Shown: one piece after another, positions 28,117-37,285 of the stretch
Layout: every line of letters begins with the position of its first letter
How positions within the stretch are numbered: the first letter of the stretch is position 1
Origin: Thermostichus lividus PCC 6715
Lineage (GTDB): Bacteria; Cyanobacteriota; Cyanobacteriia; Thermosynechococcales; Thermosynechococcaceae
DNA: 64,000 nucleotides
Reading direction: 5' to 3'
Assembly: GCF_002754935.1 (NCBI RefSeq)
Contig: NZ_CP018092.1
Coordinates: 806,001 to 870,000 of the forward strand
Made by a program: the position numbers and the translations under genes
The notes under the pieces: generated by a model
Databases searched by the model: none
What the model saw: the letters and a program-made list of their open reading frames with translations, nothing else
Told to the model about the DNA's origin: nothing

Positions 28117-28744
28117 GTAGATCCAATAAGCTGCTACCGCCCCACATCAGCGCCACCAGAATAGAGGTTGTCACCGCCAGACCCATCAGGCACACCACCA
28201 GCCCTGCCAAGCTAATCAGGCCATCGTCATCCAGTAAACCAAACCCAGTAATGAAGATACCCATCGCTGGCAACGTGTTGGTGCCCGGAATCGGTAAAAT
28301 CATCGAGATGGCCATCAGGGAAACAGCAGCCCCCAAGAGCAGCCGACCGCCACGGCTTGTGCAGATGAGGCGCAGGCGCGGTCGCGAGATCAACTCAATT
28401 CGCCGCAACCACGGCAGCGCACGGCGAAGGATGTTTTGGGCATGGCTGCGGGGCATCGTTCGCGCTAACAGCCTCGGTGGCAGCCATGGGGCGGTCGCCC
28501 CTAGCATGAGCTGCACCCCCAAGATGAGCAGAACAATGCCAAAAGGGGTGGAATAACCGGGAGCAGGAATGGGCAATGCCGACGGTAACGATAACACCAC
28601 CAGTAAAAAACCAAAGGTGCGCTCCCCCGCGAGCTGCAAAATATCGGCAAGGGTTACCTGCTGCTGGGTAAGAACGGCACCGGTGACAGGTGAATCAGCA
28701 CCCATTAAAAAGGCTTGCTCTAAATCCGCAGAGAGTCTGGCCAT
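28100..28744 (-). CDS. exoD: ExoD-family membrane protein
   Basis: 214 residues. An N-terminal soluble part (~1-40) is followed by three to five hydrophobic segments with family motifs: ERTFGFLLVVLSLPSALPIPAPGYSTPFGIVLLILGVQ, LPPRLLART, ISRPRL, and SMILPIPGTNTLPAMGIFITGFGLLDDDG. ExoD was linked to exopolysaccharide synthesis in rhizobia; its molecular function is not established. The small hypothetical gene at 28956 lies upstream on the same strand. Confidence 0.85.
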   Translation of the reverse strand: MARLSADLEQAFLMGADSPVTGAVLTQQQVTLADILQLAGERTFGFLLVVLSLPSALPIPAPGYSTPFGIVLLILGVQLMLGATAPWLPPRLLARTMPRSHAQNILRRALPWLRRIELISRPRLRLICTSRGGRLLLGAAVSLMAISMILPIPGTNTLPAMGIFITGFGLLDDDGLISLAGLVVCLMGLAVTTSILVALMWGGSSLLDLLKGAI

Positions 28745-28758
28745 AAAGGATAACGCAC

Positions 28759-28956
28759 CTAATCGATGCGGATATTTTTGAAGTCCGGCGGTGGGGGCGG
28801 GCTGGGGGGCTGATAGTCGCCGTACTGCTTGAGCCAGTCACTCACCGGCTGCTGATCAAGACTTAGCCCCAACAACCCCGAAACAAAGCCACCCATAAAG
28901 GCAACGGGTCTCTGGCTTAATTCTTTGACAAGGGGGGTTAACTCAGTTAAAAACAT
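28759..28956 (-). CDS. Small Pro-rich cyanobacterial protein, unknown
   Basis: 65 residues. The N-terminal half is amphipathic with a short hydrophobic turn (PVAFMGGFVSGLLGLSL); the C-terminal half is Tyr/Pro-rich with six consecutive prolines before DFKNIRID. No known domain is seen. It lies 14 bp upstream of exoD on the same strand, so joint transcription is likely. The length and clean start suggest a real gene, but function cannot be stated. Confidence 0.6.
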   Translation of the reverse strand: MFLTELTPLVKELSQRPVAFMGGFVSGLLGLSLDQQPVSDWLKQYGDYQPPSPPPPPDFKNIRID

Positions 28957-29147
28957 AGGCTTACATCAACCTTAGGGCACGATTTGCCAGATTCTTCACA
29001 GAATGTAACCTGATTTTAGCCTAGAGAACCACAAAACGTTAGCGGTTCTTTGTTTATGGCAATTCCGCGAAATTTGTTAAGGAACCCAAGGCGCACCCCC
29101 AGCAGTTCGGACAATAAGGTCAAAGGTCAACTGATTTAGCAACGGCC

Positions 29148-31736
29148 ATGAAGCCCATCCGCACGTTTAATGTCAGCCCCTGCTTACCCGAACGACTGGA
29201 ACAACTGCGCAGCCTAGCCTATAACCTCTACTGGACGTGGAATACCGAGGCGATCGCCCTGTTCCGCCGCCTCGACCCTCAGCTATGGGAGCAGACCAAC
29301 CATAATCCGGTGCGGTTACTAGGCCAGATTCGCCAAGACCGCTTACTAGAAGCAGCAGCAGATAACGGGTTTTTAGCCCAAATGGAACGCGCCTTGGCGC
29401 AATTTCAGGAGTACTGCCATCCTGAACAAACGTGGTATCAACGGGTGCGCGGCACAACAACCAAAGAGTGTATTGCCTATTTTTCCCTTGAATTTGGCCT
29501 GAGTGAATGCCTGCCCATCTACTCCGGTGGCTTGGGGGTGCTGGCGGGAGATCACCTCAAGTCTGCCAGTGACTTAGGCTTACCCCTTGTGGGGGTGGGG
29601 CTACTGTACCAAAAAGGGTATTTTTCGCAGTACCTGAGTGCAGAGGGGTGGCAACAAGAGCGTTACCCCATCAACGACTTTTACAACCTGCCCTTAACCC
29701 TCGTTACCCATCCCAGCGGGGCTGAAATCCGTATTGTTGTGCCCTACCCGAATCGGGATGTCCACGCCCGAGTCTGGAGGCTTCAGGTAGGGCGAGTGCC
29801 CCTCTATTTGCTGGATACGAATATTCCCGTTAATAGTGCCTACGACCAAGACATTACCGACTACCTCTACGGCGGCGATGTGGATCTGCGAATTCACCAA
29901 GAAATGTTACTGGGGATTGGGGGGGTAAAGCTATTGCAGGCCTTAGACCTGCGACCCACTGTCTATCACATGAATGAAGGGCACTCGGCGTTTCTCTCCC
30001 TTGAACGCATTCGCCAACTCATGAGTGAAGCGCACCTGAGTTACGATGAAGCACTACAGGTGGTGCAGGCGAGTCAGGTGTTTACGACCCATACCCCTGT
30101 TCCCGCCGGCATTGACCTGTTTCCCGCCGATAAAATTACCTACTACGTTGGGCACTACATCGAAGCCTTTAACCTCTCTCAGCAAGAGTTTCTGTCCCTT
30201 GGGCGCATGAATCCGGGCGCGTTTCAGGAGCCATTTAGTATGGCGAATTTGGCCATTCATACCGCCAGCTTTGTCAATGGGGTGAGTGCCTTGCACGGCG
30301 AGGTATCGCGGCAAATGTTTCAAGGGCTATGGCCCAATTTACCCCCCACAGAAGTACCAATTACCTCCATTACCAATGGGGTTCATGCCCGCAGTTGGGT
30401 GTCTGAACCGTTGCAGTACCTCCTCGATATTTACCTCGGGCCACAGTGGTCTGAAGCTGCCATCACCGATGCCCTTTGGCAGCGGGTGGATAGCATTCCC
30501 GATGAAGAACTGTGGCGGATTCATGAAATTTGCCGCTATCAACTCGTGATGTTTGTGCGATCGCGCCTGCAACGGATGCTTCAGTCCCGGAGTGCCACAG
30601 CAGCAGAGCTAGCGCAAGCAGCAGAGGCACTGGATCCCACGGCTTTGACCATTGGCTTTGCCCGTCGCTTTGCGACCTACAAGCGGGCGACTCTGTTTTT
30701 GCGAGATGTAGAGCGGCTACGGCGCATTTTACTGGGGTCAGTGCCTATCAAAAGTAGTGGCAAGCAACACCGCCCGATTGTTCAGTTTGTTATTGCCGGC
30801 AAAGCACATCCCAACGATAACCCCGGCAAAGAACTCATCCAAGAAATTATTCACTTTACCCGCCAAGAGGGGATGCACCACCACATTGCCTTTGTCCCAG
30901 ACTACGATATGCACGTTGCCAAGATGATGGTGGCTGGGTGTGATGTGTGGCTGAATACCCCCCTGCGGCCTCAAGAGGCATCGGGTACCAGTGGGATGAA
31001 GGCAGCGATGAACGGCTTGCCGAACCTCAGTATTTTGGATGGTTGGTGGGATGAAGCTGATTACGTGAAGACGGGATGGGCGATTGGTCACGGCGAAAAC
31101 TACGGCGATCGCCACTATCAAGATCAGGTAGAAGCCAATGCCCTTTACGAGCGCCTTGAGCGGGATGTCATTCCCCTGTTTTACGAACGCGACGAAAACG
31201 ATATTCCCCGCCGCTGGGTACAAAAAATTAAGGCTGCCCTCTCATTAAATACACCGCAATTTAATACGGCACGGATGGTGCGCGACTACGCCCATCGGGC
31301 ATACTTTGCAGCGAGCGATCGCCATTTTGTCTTGCGGGAAAACAACTATGGGGCTGCCAAGGAACTGGCGCAATGGAAGGAGCGAGTGCTTGAGCACTGG
31401 TACACCATTCAAATTCTTGGGGTAGAAACCTCGCGGGAGCACACCCTCACCGTCGGCGAAGTGCTTGAGGTCAAAGCTGCGATTGCCCTTGGCGCGCTGG
31501 AACCAAGGGATGTGCAAGTAACGCTCTTTCAAGGACGGGTCAATGAAGCGGGGCTACTGGAGGAGGCGTGCCCAACCTTGATGACCTTGGTGAGAACCAC
31601 CAGTGACGGTCGTAGCATCTATACAGCGCAAGTGAGCTATGAGAGTAGTGGCTATCAGGGGATTGCACTGCAATTACTGCCTCGCCATGCCTACCTCAGT
31701 CACCCCTACGAGATGGGTCTGGTGCTCTGGGCTTGA
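29148..31736 (+). CDS. glgP: Alpha-glucan (glycogen) phosphorylase
   Basis: 862 residues. Releases glucose-1-phosphate from glycogen, with pyridoxal phosphate as cofactor. Visible are FSLEFGLSECLPIYSGGLGVLAGDH, MNEGHSAF, VFTTHTPVPAGIDLF, the nucleotide-sugar region AGKAHPNDNPGK, and EASGTSGMKAAMNG, whose Lys (~617) binds PLP. It belongs to the shorter, archaeal/actinobacterial-like alpha-glucan phosphorylase group rather than the E. coli MalP/GlgP type (no N-terminal regulatory extension). Upstream 28957-29147 holds no gene; a 6-bp hairpin AGAACC...GGTTCT is seen there. Confidence 0.94.
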   Translation: MKPIRTFNVSPCLPERLEQLRSLAYNLYWTWNTEAIALFRRLDPQLWEQTNHNPVRLLGQIRQDRLLEAAADNGFLAQMERALAQFQEYCHPEQTWYQRVRGTTTKECIAYFSLEFGLSECLPIYSGGLGVLAGDHLKSASDLGLPLVGVGLLYQKGYFSQYLSAEGWQQERYPINDFYNLPLTLVTHPSGAEIRIVVPYPNRDVHARVWRLQVGRVPLYLLDTNIPVNSAYDQDITDYLYGGDVDLRIHQEMLLGIGGVKLLQALDLRPTVYHMNEGHSAFLSLERIRQLMSEAHLSYDEALQVVQASQVFTTHTPVPAGIDLFPADKITYYVGHYIEAFNLSQQEFLSLGRMNPGAFQEPFSMANLAIHTASFVNGVSALHGEVSRQMFQGLWPNLPPTEVPITSITNGVHARSWVSEPLQYLLDIYLGPQWSEAAITDALWQRVDSIPDEELWRIHEICRYQLVMFVRSRLQRMLQSRSATAAELAQAAEALDPTALTIGFARRFATYKRATLFLRDVERLRRILLGSVPIKSSGKQHRPIVQFVIAGKAHPNDNPGKELIQEIIHFTRQEGMHHHIAFVPDYDMHVAKMMVAGCDVWLNTPLRPQEASGTSGMKAAMNGLPNLSILDGWWDEADYVKTGWAIGHGENYGDRHYQDQVEANALYERLERDVIPLFYERDENDIPRRWVQKIKAALSLNTPQFNTARMVRDYAHRAYFAASDRHFVLRENNYGAAKELAQWKERVLEHWYTIQILGVETSREHTLTVGEVLEVKAAIALGALEPRDVQVTLFQGRVNEAGLLEEACPTLMTLVRTTSDGRSIYTAQVSYESSGYQGIALQLLPRHAYLSHPYEMGLVLWA

Positions 31737-31804
31737 GCCTCGCGCGAGTGCAAGTGTTCTAGCAGTATGCCAAGATCAAACTAGATTCATAATGGAGTGC
31801 TCCT

Positions 31805-32404
31805 ATGGATGGCAAACGGATTCTCATGCTTGTGGGTGATTATGTCGAAGACTATGAGGTGATGGTGCCTTTCCAAGCACTACAGATGGTTGGCCATACC
31901 GTTCATGCTGTCTGTCCCAATAAAGTTGCGGGGGACAGCGTCCGGACAGCTGTTCACGATTTTGAAGGGGATCAAACCTATAGTGAAAAGCGGGGGCATA
32001 ATTTTACCCTCAATGCCACGTTTGCAGATGTTGACCCCAGTACCTACGATGCGTTAGTGGTTCCGGGGGGGCGTGCCCCGGAATATCTGCGGCTCAATTC
32101 ACGGGTGATTGAGATCACTCAACATTTTGGCCACACGCAAAAACCCATTGCCGCTATTTGCCATGGGCTGCAACTGTTGGCCACCGCTGGGGTGCTTGAG
32201 GGCAAAACCTGTACCGCCTATCCTGCCTGCGGCCCTGAGGTTACCAAGGCAGGGGGCACCTATACCGAAGTTGCCGTGGATGCGGTGGTGGTGGATGGCA
32301 ATTTAGTGACGGCTCCAGCATGGCCTGCCCACCCTCAATGGCTGGCAGCCTTCCTAGCGCTCTTGGGCACAACGATTAACCACCGTGCCTTGACTAGGGT
32401 TTAG
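31805..32404 (+). CDS. DJ-1/PfpI family protein
   Basis: 199 residues of the class I glutamine-amidotransferase-like fold. Key features are [21 protein letters not shown] with the conserved Glu, [15 protein letters not shown], and the nucleophile elbow AICHGLQLL with the reactive Cys followed by His. Members act as proteases, chaperones or deglycases; the enzymatic role here is unknown. The following gene begins 13 bp downstream, suggesting an operon. Confidence 0.88.
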   Translation: MDGKRILMLVGDYVEDYEVMVPFQALQMVGHTVHAVCPNKVAGDSVRTAVHDFEGDQTYSEKRGHNFTLNATFADVDPSTYDALVVPGGRAPEYLRLNSRVIEITQHFGHTQKPIAAICHGLQLLATAGVLEGKTCTAYPACGPEVTKAGGTYTEVAVDAVVVDGNLVTAPAWPAHPQWLAAFLALLGTTINHRALTRV

Positions 32405-32416
32405 GTACATAGAGCG

Positions 32417-32983
32417 ATGGCGATCGCCCTCAGCCAACTTGCCGAGTACCTAAGTCGGCACCAGTTAAATTTCAAGCTAAATGCTAAAAATCATCAAATT
32501 ATTACTGGCGTGAATGGCGATCATCTCGAGCGGTTCATTGTGATCATTGAACTTGATGAAGAGGGCGAGTTTTTTAAGCTCTATGCGCCTAACTTATTAC
32601 CCGGAATTAAATACCACCGCTTCAAAGACGCGATTTTGCAAACCTTACTCTGCATTTCGTGGCAAACAAAAATGTTGCAGTGGGAGTACGATCCCAGTGA
32701 TGGGGAAGTTCGTGCCATCATTGAATTTCCCCTTGAGGACAGCACCCTAACAGAGCGGCAATTTTTCCGCTGCTTTGGTGCCCTTGTGGAAATTGTGGAT
32801 ACAACCGTGCCCCGCCTACGGCAGATCGTCCAAGACAGTGAAACCAGCCCTGAGTCTGACACAGACTTAGCCATGGGGGAGCGACTGCTGCTCACAATTC
32901 AGGAAGAAGCCCCCGGTCTCCTTGACCTCATTGCCCAAGCCCTTGATGCTCGCCGTCAACGGGGGCAAAGTTCCTATTCCTAG
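32417..32983 (+). CDS. YbjN-like cyanobacterial protein
   Basis: 188 residues. The N-terminal two thirds have the alternating pattern of YbjN/type III chaperone-like folds (IIELDEEGEFFKLYAPNLL, ILQTLLCISWQTKMLQWEYDPSDGEVRAIIEFPLEDSTLT), ending in helical FFRCFGALVEIVDTTVPRLRQIV and an acidic tail. No catalytic residues are seen. Likely a small adaptor or chaperone-like protein (inference). It follows the DJ-1 gene by 13 bp. Its stop overlaps the convergent neighbour by 4 bp. Confidence 0.7.
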   Translation: MAIALSQLAEYLSRHQLNFKLNAKNHQIITGVNGDHLERFIVIIELDEEGEFFKLYAPNLLPGIKYHRFKDAILQTLLCISWQTKMLQWEYDPSDGEVRAIIEFPLEDSTLTERQFFRCFGALVEIVDTTVPRLRQIVQDSETSPESDTDLAMGERLLLTIQEEAPGLLDLIAQALDARRQRGQSSYS

Positions 32984-34161
32984 CTTTCATGCGTGGGATG
33001 GGTAGGAGTCTCGCGGGCATAGAAGCGGCCATGCTTAATTTCAATGAGACCTTGGCAATTGGGACAACTAAATCGCCACAGCTTACCCACAGGCACCTTC
33101 AAGGCTTGCTGACAATGGGGACACTCGCCACGCCATACGTCTTCATCGCCTAGCATCCACATCCCCCCCACAACCATGGGTAAGCCAATCACTGTGCCCA
33201 AACCAGTGGCACAAAATCCCAAACCCATGACCATCCCGGCAATTCCTGCCACTTTTGATTGACCATCCCGAGGCACCTTTTCAATGGTGGGGATGGTATA
33301 GTTTGCAGTGTCATTGGTTGCAGACGCTCCGGTATCTGGTTCTGGGGGCGTCTCAGGGGCGATCGCGGGTGAGCTGGCAGCTTCAGGGAGGGGATTGGGG
33401 TCAGCCTCCAACCATGGATCCCCAAGGGGCGGATAGGCGCTGGCAGACGCCTGTGGCTCGGTGGCTTCAGGCGCTACGGCAACGGTATCTACACTCTCTG
33501 GTTCAGCGACTTCAGCGATAAGATCATGATCGCCAGCAATCGTCGCGGTCTGTTCAAGGGGGGCTGTGGTAGCATTAGATGCTTGCTCGGGTAGGGGTTC
33601 AGGTTCGTTAACGGGGGCGATCGGCTCATCTGGGGCTGTGGACTCAACAAAGGCGGCAATCAAGTCCATCAGTGTCGGCGCGTCAGGAGTATCTTGAGGA
33701 GATGGTGCCATCTCTAAGGCTGATCCATCAGCAGCTTCAGATGCAGCGGGCGGGGGTGTGTCCGGTGTACTTTGCCAAGGATCGGCAACAGGGGGCAGGG
33801 GAGACGAGCTAGCAGCGGGTAACTCAATTGTCTGGGATGGTAGTTCTAAGCTTTGGGCAGTTGCCACTGCTGGCGATCGCAGGATAACCTCAGCATCCCA
33901 CAGCGGTGCGCCCAGCACCCTAGACTCAATCACCACCTGATCAGTATCCGGCAAGTGCAGCTTTTCCAAGGCTGTGCGGATCAAGGTTACCGCAGCACCC
34001 TGATTGAGCATTTTCTCGGAATGTAGCGTAACGGCTAGTGTGCAGCCTTGACGGGTGACATCTGCCTTGACCCGCTTAGGTAAGAGCACAGCGTTTAACA
34101 ACGTGCTAATGGCACGGGGATCACCTTGGCGCGCCACCTCCAGCAAACGAGTTTCACTCAT
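32980..34161 (-). CDS. Zinc-ribbon membrane protein with long acidic linker, unknown
   Basis: 393 residues. The N-terminal ~90 residues form a recurrent cyanobacterial module (LLEVARQGDPRAISTLLNAVL, VTLIRTALEKLHLPDTDQVVIESR). A ~190-residue Pro/Glu/Ala-rich disordered linker follows, then a glycine-rich hydrophobic hairpin (GIAGMVMGLGFCATGLGTVIGLPMVVGG), and a C-terminal zinc ribbon with CPHC...CPNC. It looks like a membrane-tethered scaffold. Function unknown. Confidence 0.65.
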   Translation of the reverse strand: MSETRLLEVARQGDPRAISTLLNAVLLPKRVKADVTRQGCTLAVTLHSEKMLNQGAAVTLIRTALEKLHLPDTDQVVIESRVLGAPLWDAEVILRSPAVATAQSLELPSQTIELPAASSSPLPPVADPWQSTPDTPPPAASEAADGSALEMAPSPQDTPDAPTLMDLIAAFVESTAPDEPIAPVNEPEPLPEQASNATTAPLEQTATIAGDHDLIAEVAEPESVDTVAVAPEATEPQASASAYPPLGDPWLEADPNPLPEAASSPAIAPETPPEPDTGASATNDTANYTIPTIEKVPRDGQSKVAGIAGMVMGLGFCATGLGTVIGLPMVVGGMWMLGDEDVWRGECPHCQQALKVPVGKLWRFSCPNCQGLIEIKHGRFYARETPTHPTHES

Positions 34162-34214
34162 AAACCACTGGGGAATGTTTCCGGCTACTCCTAGCCTAAC
34201 TGAGATTTGCCGCA

Positions 34215-34460
34215 GTAGTGATTAGCACCCCTGGACAACGGGGAGACAACAATATCTGTGGAGGAGAAGCACCGGGAGCTGAGTACCATCATGCAACTAT
34301 GGCTAGACTACAGTACAGTAAGGAGCTTTATAGAAACCGGAGGGTTCGGGAACCGGATAAAACCTCGCTCGTTCCCGACGGGGATACAGAACGGTTCCCG
34401 CGCCTACGGCAGTAGGCAGAATCAGTCTTGACAGAACCGTTCCACGGCGGGGAGTGTCAC
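34215..34460 (+). ncRNA. Orphan structured RNA-like element (HEARO/omega-RNA-like candidate)
   Basis: No reading frame, but dense perfect stems in order: CCCC (34228-34231)/GGGG (34240-34243); GGTT-cggg-AACC (34343-34354); GAGG (34340-34343)/CCTC (34363-34366); CCC (34374-34376)/GGG; ACGGTTC (34391-34397)/GAACCGT (34434-34440) enclosing GCCTAC-ggca-GTAGGC (34402-34417). It sits just after GTGA and ends in GGGGAGTGTCA, an IS200/IS605-like end. This combination recalls the HEARO RNAs that accompany IscB, but no nuclease gene is adjacent. The assignment is inference; the strand is chosen from the G-rich end. Confidence 0.4.
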
Positions 34461-34595
34461 CATCCTCGATCGCATCCGGAGGATATTGATGTCAACCTCA
34501 ACTGCCTCGACAATATTCATCAACTGCGCGATCGCTTTCAAGTTCAACTGTTTGATGGCCAGCAGTGGGAGCGCAACATTGAAACGCTGCGATGA
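34458..34595 (+). pseudogene. C-terminal remnant of an unidentified gene
   Basis: Immediately after the structured element an open frame of 45 codons runs to TGA 34595. It has normal cyanobacterial codon use and a protein-like sequence (PEDIDVNLNCLDNIHQL, then RDRFQVQLFDGQQWERNIETL). There is no start codon or ribosome-binding site. It looks like the end of a gene cut off by the element. I cannot name the parent family. Confidence 0.45.
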
Positions 34596-34635
34596 TAAAT
34601 GCCCCAATACATAAATACATAATTTAGATAAGGCT

Positions 34636-35805
34636 ATGCTCGATCTCACCAAAGTGGCAATGCAAATGGGGCAGGTGGGTCAGGTCATTCGCCAAGGGGC
34701 GATCGCCAGCCAACAGAAACAGGCACACGCCCTTGATATTTTTGCCGCGATGGCTGGGCAACTCGACCATTATCGACACCTCTTAGCCACGTGGCGTGAG
34801 CACCTCGCCTTTGCGGTTGCGGAACCCAGCGAACCCCTCACTACTGTGCACACCGTCTCCCCAGCCAGTCTTCCCTACGGTGTTATTGCTGCCGATGGTT
34901 CACAAATTGCCCCCAGCCACCACGAAATTGCCTACTGTTACCTGATTAATATTGGCCGAGTTGCCATCACCTACGGTTCTCAGCGCCGCCCACAGTTAAA
35001 TAGTCTGCCGCAGTTGGTCTATGACCCTGCGGAGCTGGGGCGATCGCGATCGTGGGGCATTACCACCGAAGACTGGCTGCGTTACCGCCGCACCCAAGCT
35101 GAAATGCTGGCGCTAGCTGAGTTGGCCACCGATCCTGAGACCCCCACCCTTGCCCTAGTGGATGGCTCATTAATCTTTTGGTATTGGAGCACCCTCGCTC
35201 CTGCTGCCCGCGACATCCTCTTAGCCCCCATTCTCGAGGCGTGGCAACAGCTACGGGAGCGGCGGATTCCCTTAGTGGGGTATATCAGTGCCTCGCGCAG
35301 CCATGAAACCCTGAATTTTCTGCGCTTGGGGGTATGCCCCTATCCTGAGCCGAATTGTGCAGAGCATTGCACCAACCAGAGAGAGCGGCTACCCTGCCAG
35401 ACCTTTGACCCCTTGCGCGACACACTCCTGTGGCACGCCCGGCTTGCACCGCAGCAGTACAGCCCCCTTTGGCGCAGTTACAGCCCTATTTTGGAGCACT
35501 ACGGTGATCATGCTATTTACTGTTGCTACCTCCACGCAGGCAGTGAAGTGGTGCGCCTAGAGGTTCCGCAGTGGGTGGCCAAGGAGACCGATCTGCTTGC
35601 GCAGGCCATCAGCCTGACTGCCTCCCAAATTCAAAAGGGACACGGCTACCCAGTGGCGTTGGCGGAGGCGCACAATTTAGCGGTAGTGCGCAGCAGCGAT
35701 CGCCAACGCTTTTTTGCTTTACTAGAACGGGAACTTATCAAGGCAGGGCAGTGGCATGTGGCTCCTTCCCCCAAGGAACAGCGCAAGCGCCAGAGTATTG
35801 TCTAA
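34636..35805 (+). CDS. NurA-domain nuclease-like protein
   Basis: 389 residues. The NurA 5'-3' nuclease fold is seen as YGVIAADGSQIAPSHHE with the metal-binding Asp (~83), TLALVDGSLIFWYWS with the second Asp, VGYISASRSHETLNFLRLG, and a C-terminal GYPVALAEAHNLAVVRSSDRQRFF. NurA works with the HerA helicase in end resection in archaea; cyanobacterial copies usually lie without herA, as here. The last 50 bp overlap the longest reading frame of lnt downstream. Confidence 0.83.
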   Translation: MLDLTKVAMQMGQVGQVIRQGAIASQQKQAHALDIFAAMAGQLDHYRHLLATWREHLAFAVAEPSEPLTTVHTVSPASLPYGVIAADGSQIAPSHHEIAYCYLINIGRVAITYGSQRRPQLNSLPQLVYDPAELGRSRSWGITTEDWLRYRRTQAEMLALAELATDPETPTLALVDGSLIFWYWSTLAPAARDILLAPILEAWQQLRERRIPLVGYISASRSHETLNFLRLGVCPYPEPNCAEHCTNQRERLPCQTFDPLRDTLLWHARLAPQQYSPLWRSYSPILEHYGDHAIYCCYLHAGSEVVRLEVPQWVAKETDLLAQAISLTASQIQKGHGYPVALAEAHNLAVVRSSDRQRFFALLERELIKAGQWHVAPSPKEQRKRQSIV

Positions 35806-37285
35806 GCTCAGACACCCTCTAGGACTTCTGCTGGCCGGTGCTGTCATGCAGTGGGCGCTGCCACCCGTAGGTTGGGGATGGCTGGCCTTTGGCGCGGTAG
35901 CCCCCCTGTGGTGGGTCTGCCAGATGCAGCGAGCCGGGCTACCGGCAGTGCTCGCTGGCCTCTGGTGGGGGCTAGGGTTTTACGGCAGTAGCCTAGTATG
36001 GGTGTGGGATCTGCACCCCTTGACCTGGATTGGCATTGATCCGCTGCCGAGTTGGCTCATTTCCCGAGGCATTTGGCTGTTTCTAACCCTCTGGGGAGCC
36101 ACTCTTAGTATCGTCTGGGCAGCGTTGATGGCACGGTATGTCTGTGGCCATGGCCTTTGGCCAGAACTCTTGGCGGGGGTGACCCTCTGGTGTGGCCTAG
36201 AAGCCCTGTGGAGCTATTCCCCCCTATGGTGGATTAGTGTATCCCTCAGCCAAAGCCCCCACGGATTAGTGCAGTTGAGCCGCTTGGCGGGGCCAACCAC
36301 CCTCACAGCGGTGGTGTTAGCGGTGAATGGCCTGATCGTTTTAGCATTACGGTATCACCGTCGTTACTGGCGCTATGGCGTGGTGTTCCTAGGAAGTGCG
36401 CTATTGCTCAACGTTGCTCTGGCGGCGGCGGTGCCCGCCGATCACAGCGAGGGGTTGCGCGTGGGTATCATTCAAGGGAACATTCCCACCCGAGAAAAAT
36501 TAACCCCTGAGGGAATTCGCCGCGCTTGGCAGGACTATACTCGCGGTTATCAGGACTTGGCGGCCACTGGGGTTGAGGCAGTCCTGACTCCGGAAGGGGC
36601 ATTGCCGATTCTCTGGCAACCCGAACAGGTAAATCGACTGAGCACCGCTGTGCAACAGGCCGGGGTTCCCCTGTGGCTGGGGACGTTTATGGCCACGACG
36701 GACGGGCATTATCAGGTACTGTTGACCCTTGATCAGCACGGCCAAGTCTATAGCCGCTACAACAAAGTGAACTTAGTCCTGTTGGGGGAGTATATTCCCG
36801 ATTGGTTATCGGGGGTGGTGCAGCGTCTGTCCACGCTGCGATCGCGCCTCATTCCCGGTAACCCCGACCAAGTGTTTAGAACCCCTTGGGGCAATGCCGT
36901 GGTGTTGATTTGTTTTGAATCGGCCTTTTCCCACCGCAGCCGCGCTCAGGTGCAAACAGGGGGAGAATTTATTCTCAGTGTGGCCAACAATGATCCCTAC
37001 CGGCAGCAGTTAATGGCACAGCACCATGCCCATGATGTCCTGCGTGCCGTTGAGGGCGATCGCTGGTTAGTGCGCGCTACCAATACCGGACTCTCTGCAG
37101 TGATTGACCCAACAGGCACCACCCGTTGGCTCTCAGACCCCGATCGCTTTGTCATTCATGCCGAAACCATCTATCGCCGCCAGAGCGTCACCCTCTATAC
37201 TCGCTTTGGCGATTGGCTCCTGCCACTGTTAGCAGTGGCCACAGGGACTAGCTATAGCTCACGCGCGTTTCGACCACGAGGGTAG
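35756..37285 (+). CDS. lnt: Apolipoprotein N-acyltransferase
   Basis: About 495-509 residues. Adds the third acyl chain to the N-terminal Cys of lipoproteins in the inner membrane. The N-terminal half has six hydrophobic helices; the C-terminal nitrilase domain carries the Glu-Lys-Cys triad in LTPEGALPILW (Glu ~279), RYNKVNLVLLGEYIP (Lys ~336) and VLICFESAF (Cys ~386). The start is uncertain: GTG 35756 overlaps NurA, while an in-frame TTG at 35798 gives a more usual N-terminus (SKLRHPLGLLLAG). The 3' end overlaps the convergent DUF3598 gene by 38 bp. Confidence 0.92.
   Translation: MWLLPPRNSASARVLSKLRHPLGLLLAGAVMQWALPPVGWGWLAFGAVAPLWWVCQMQRAGLPAVLAGLWWGLGFYGSSLVWVWDLHPLTWIGIDPLPSWLISRGIWLFLTLWGATLSIVWAALMARYVCGHGLWPELLAGVTLWCGLEALWSYSPLWWISVSLSQSPHGLVQLSRLAGPTTLTAVVLAVNGLIVLALRYHRRYWRYGVVFLGSALLLNVALAAAVPADHSEGLRVGIIQGNIPTREKLTPEGIRRAWQDYTRGYQDLAATGVEAVLTPEGALPILWQPEQVNRLSTAVQQAGVPLWLGTFMATTDGHYQVLLTLDQHGQVYSRYNKVNLVLLGEYIPDWLSGVVQRLSTLRSRLIPGNPDQVFRTPWGNAVVLICFESAFSHRSRAQVQTGGEFILSVANNDPYRQQLMAQHHAHDVLRAVEGDRWLVRATNTGLSAVIDPTGTTRWLSDPDRFVIHAETIYRRQSVTLYTRFGDWLLPLLAVATGTSYSSRAFRPRG

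Noticed and set aside
29056-29139. A 27-codon frame before glgP
   Set aside because: No ribosome-binding site, no membrane segment like small photosystem subunits, and no recognisable similarity.
31733-31755. CTCGCGCGAG palindrome after glgP as terminator
   Set aside because: Good stem, but no following T-tract on either strand.
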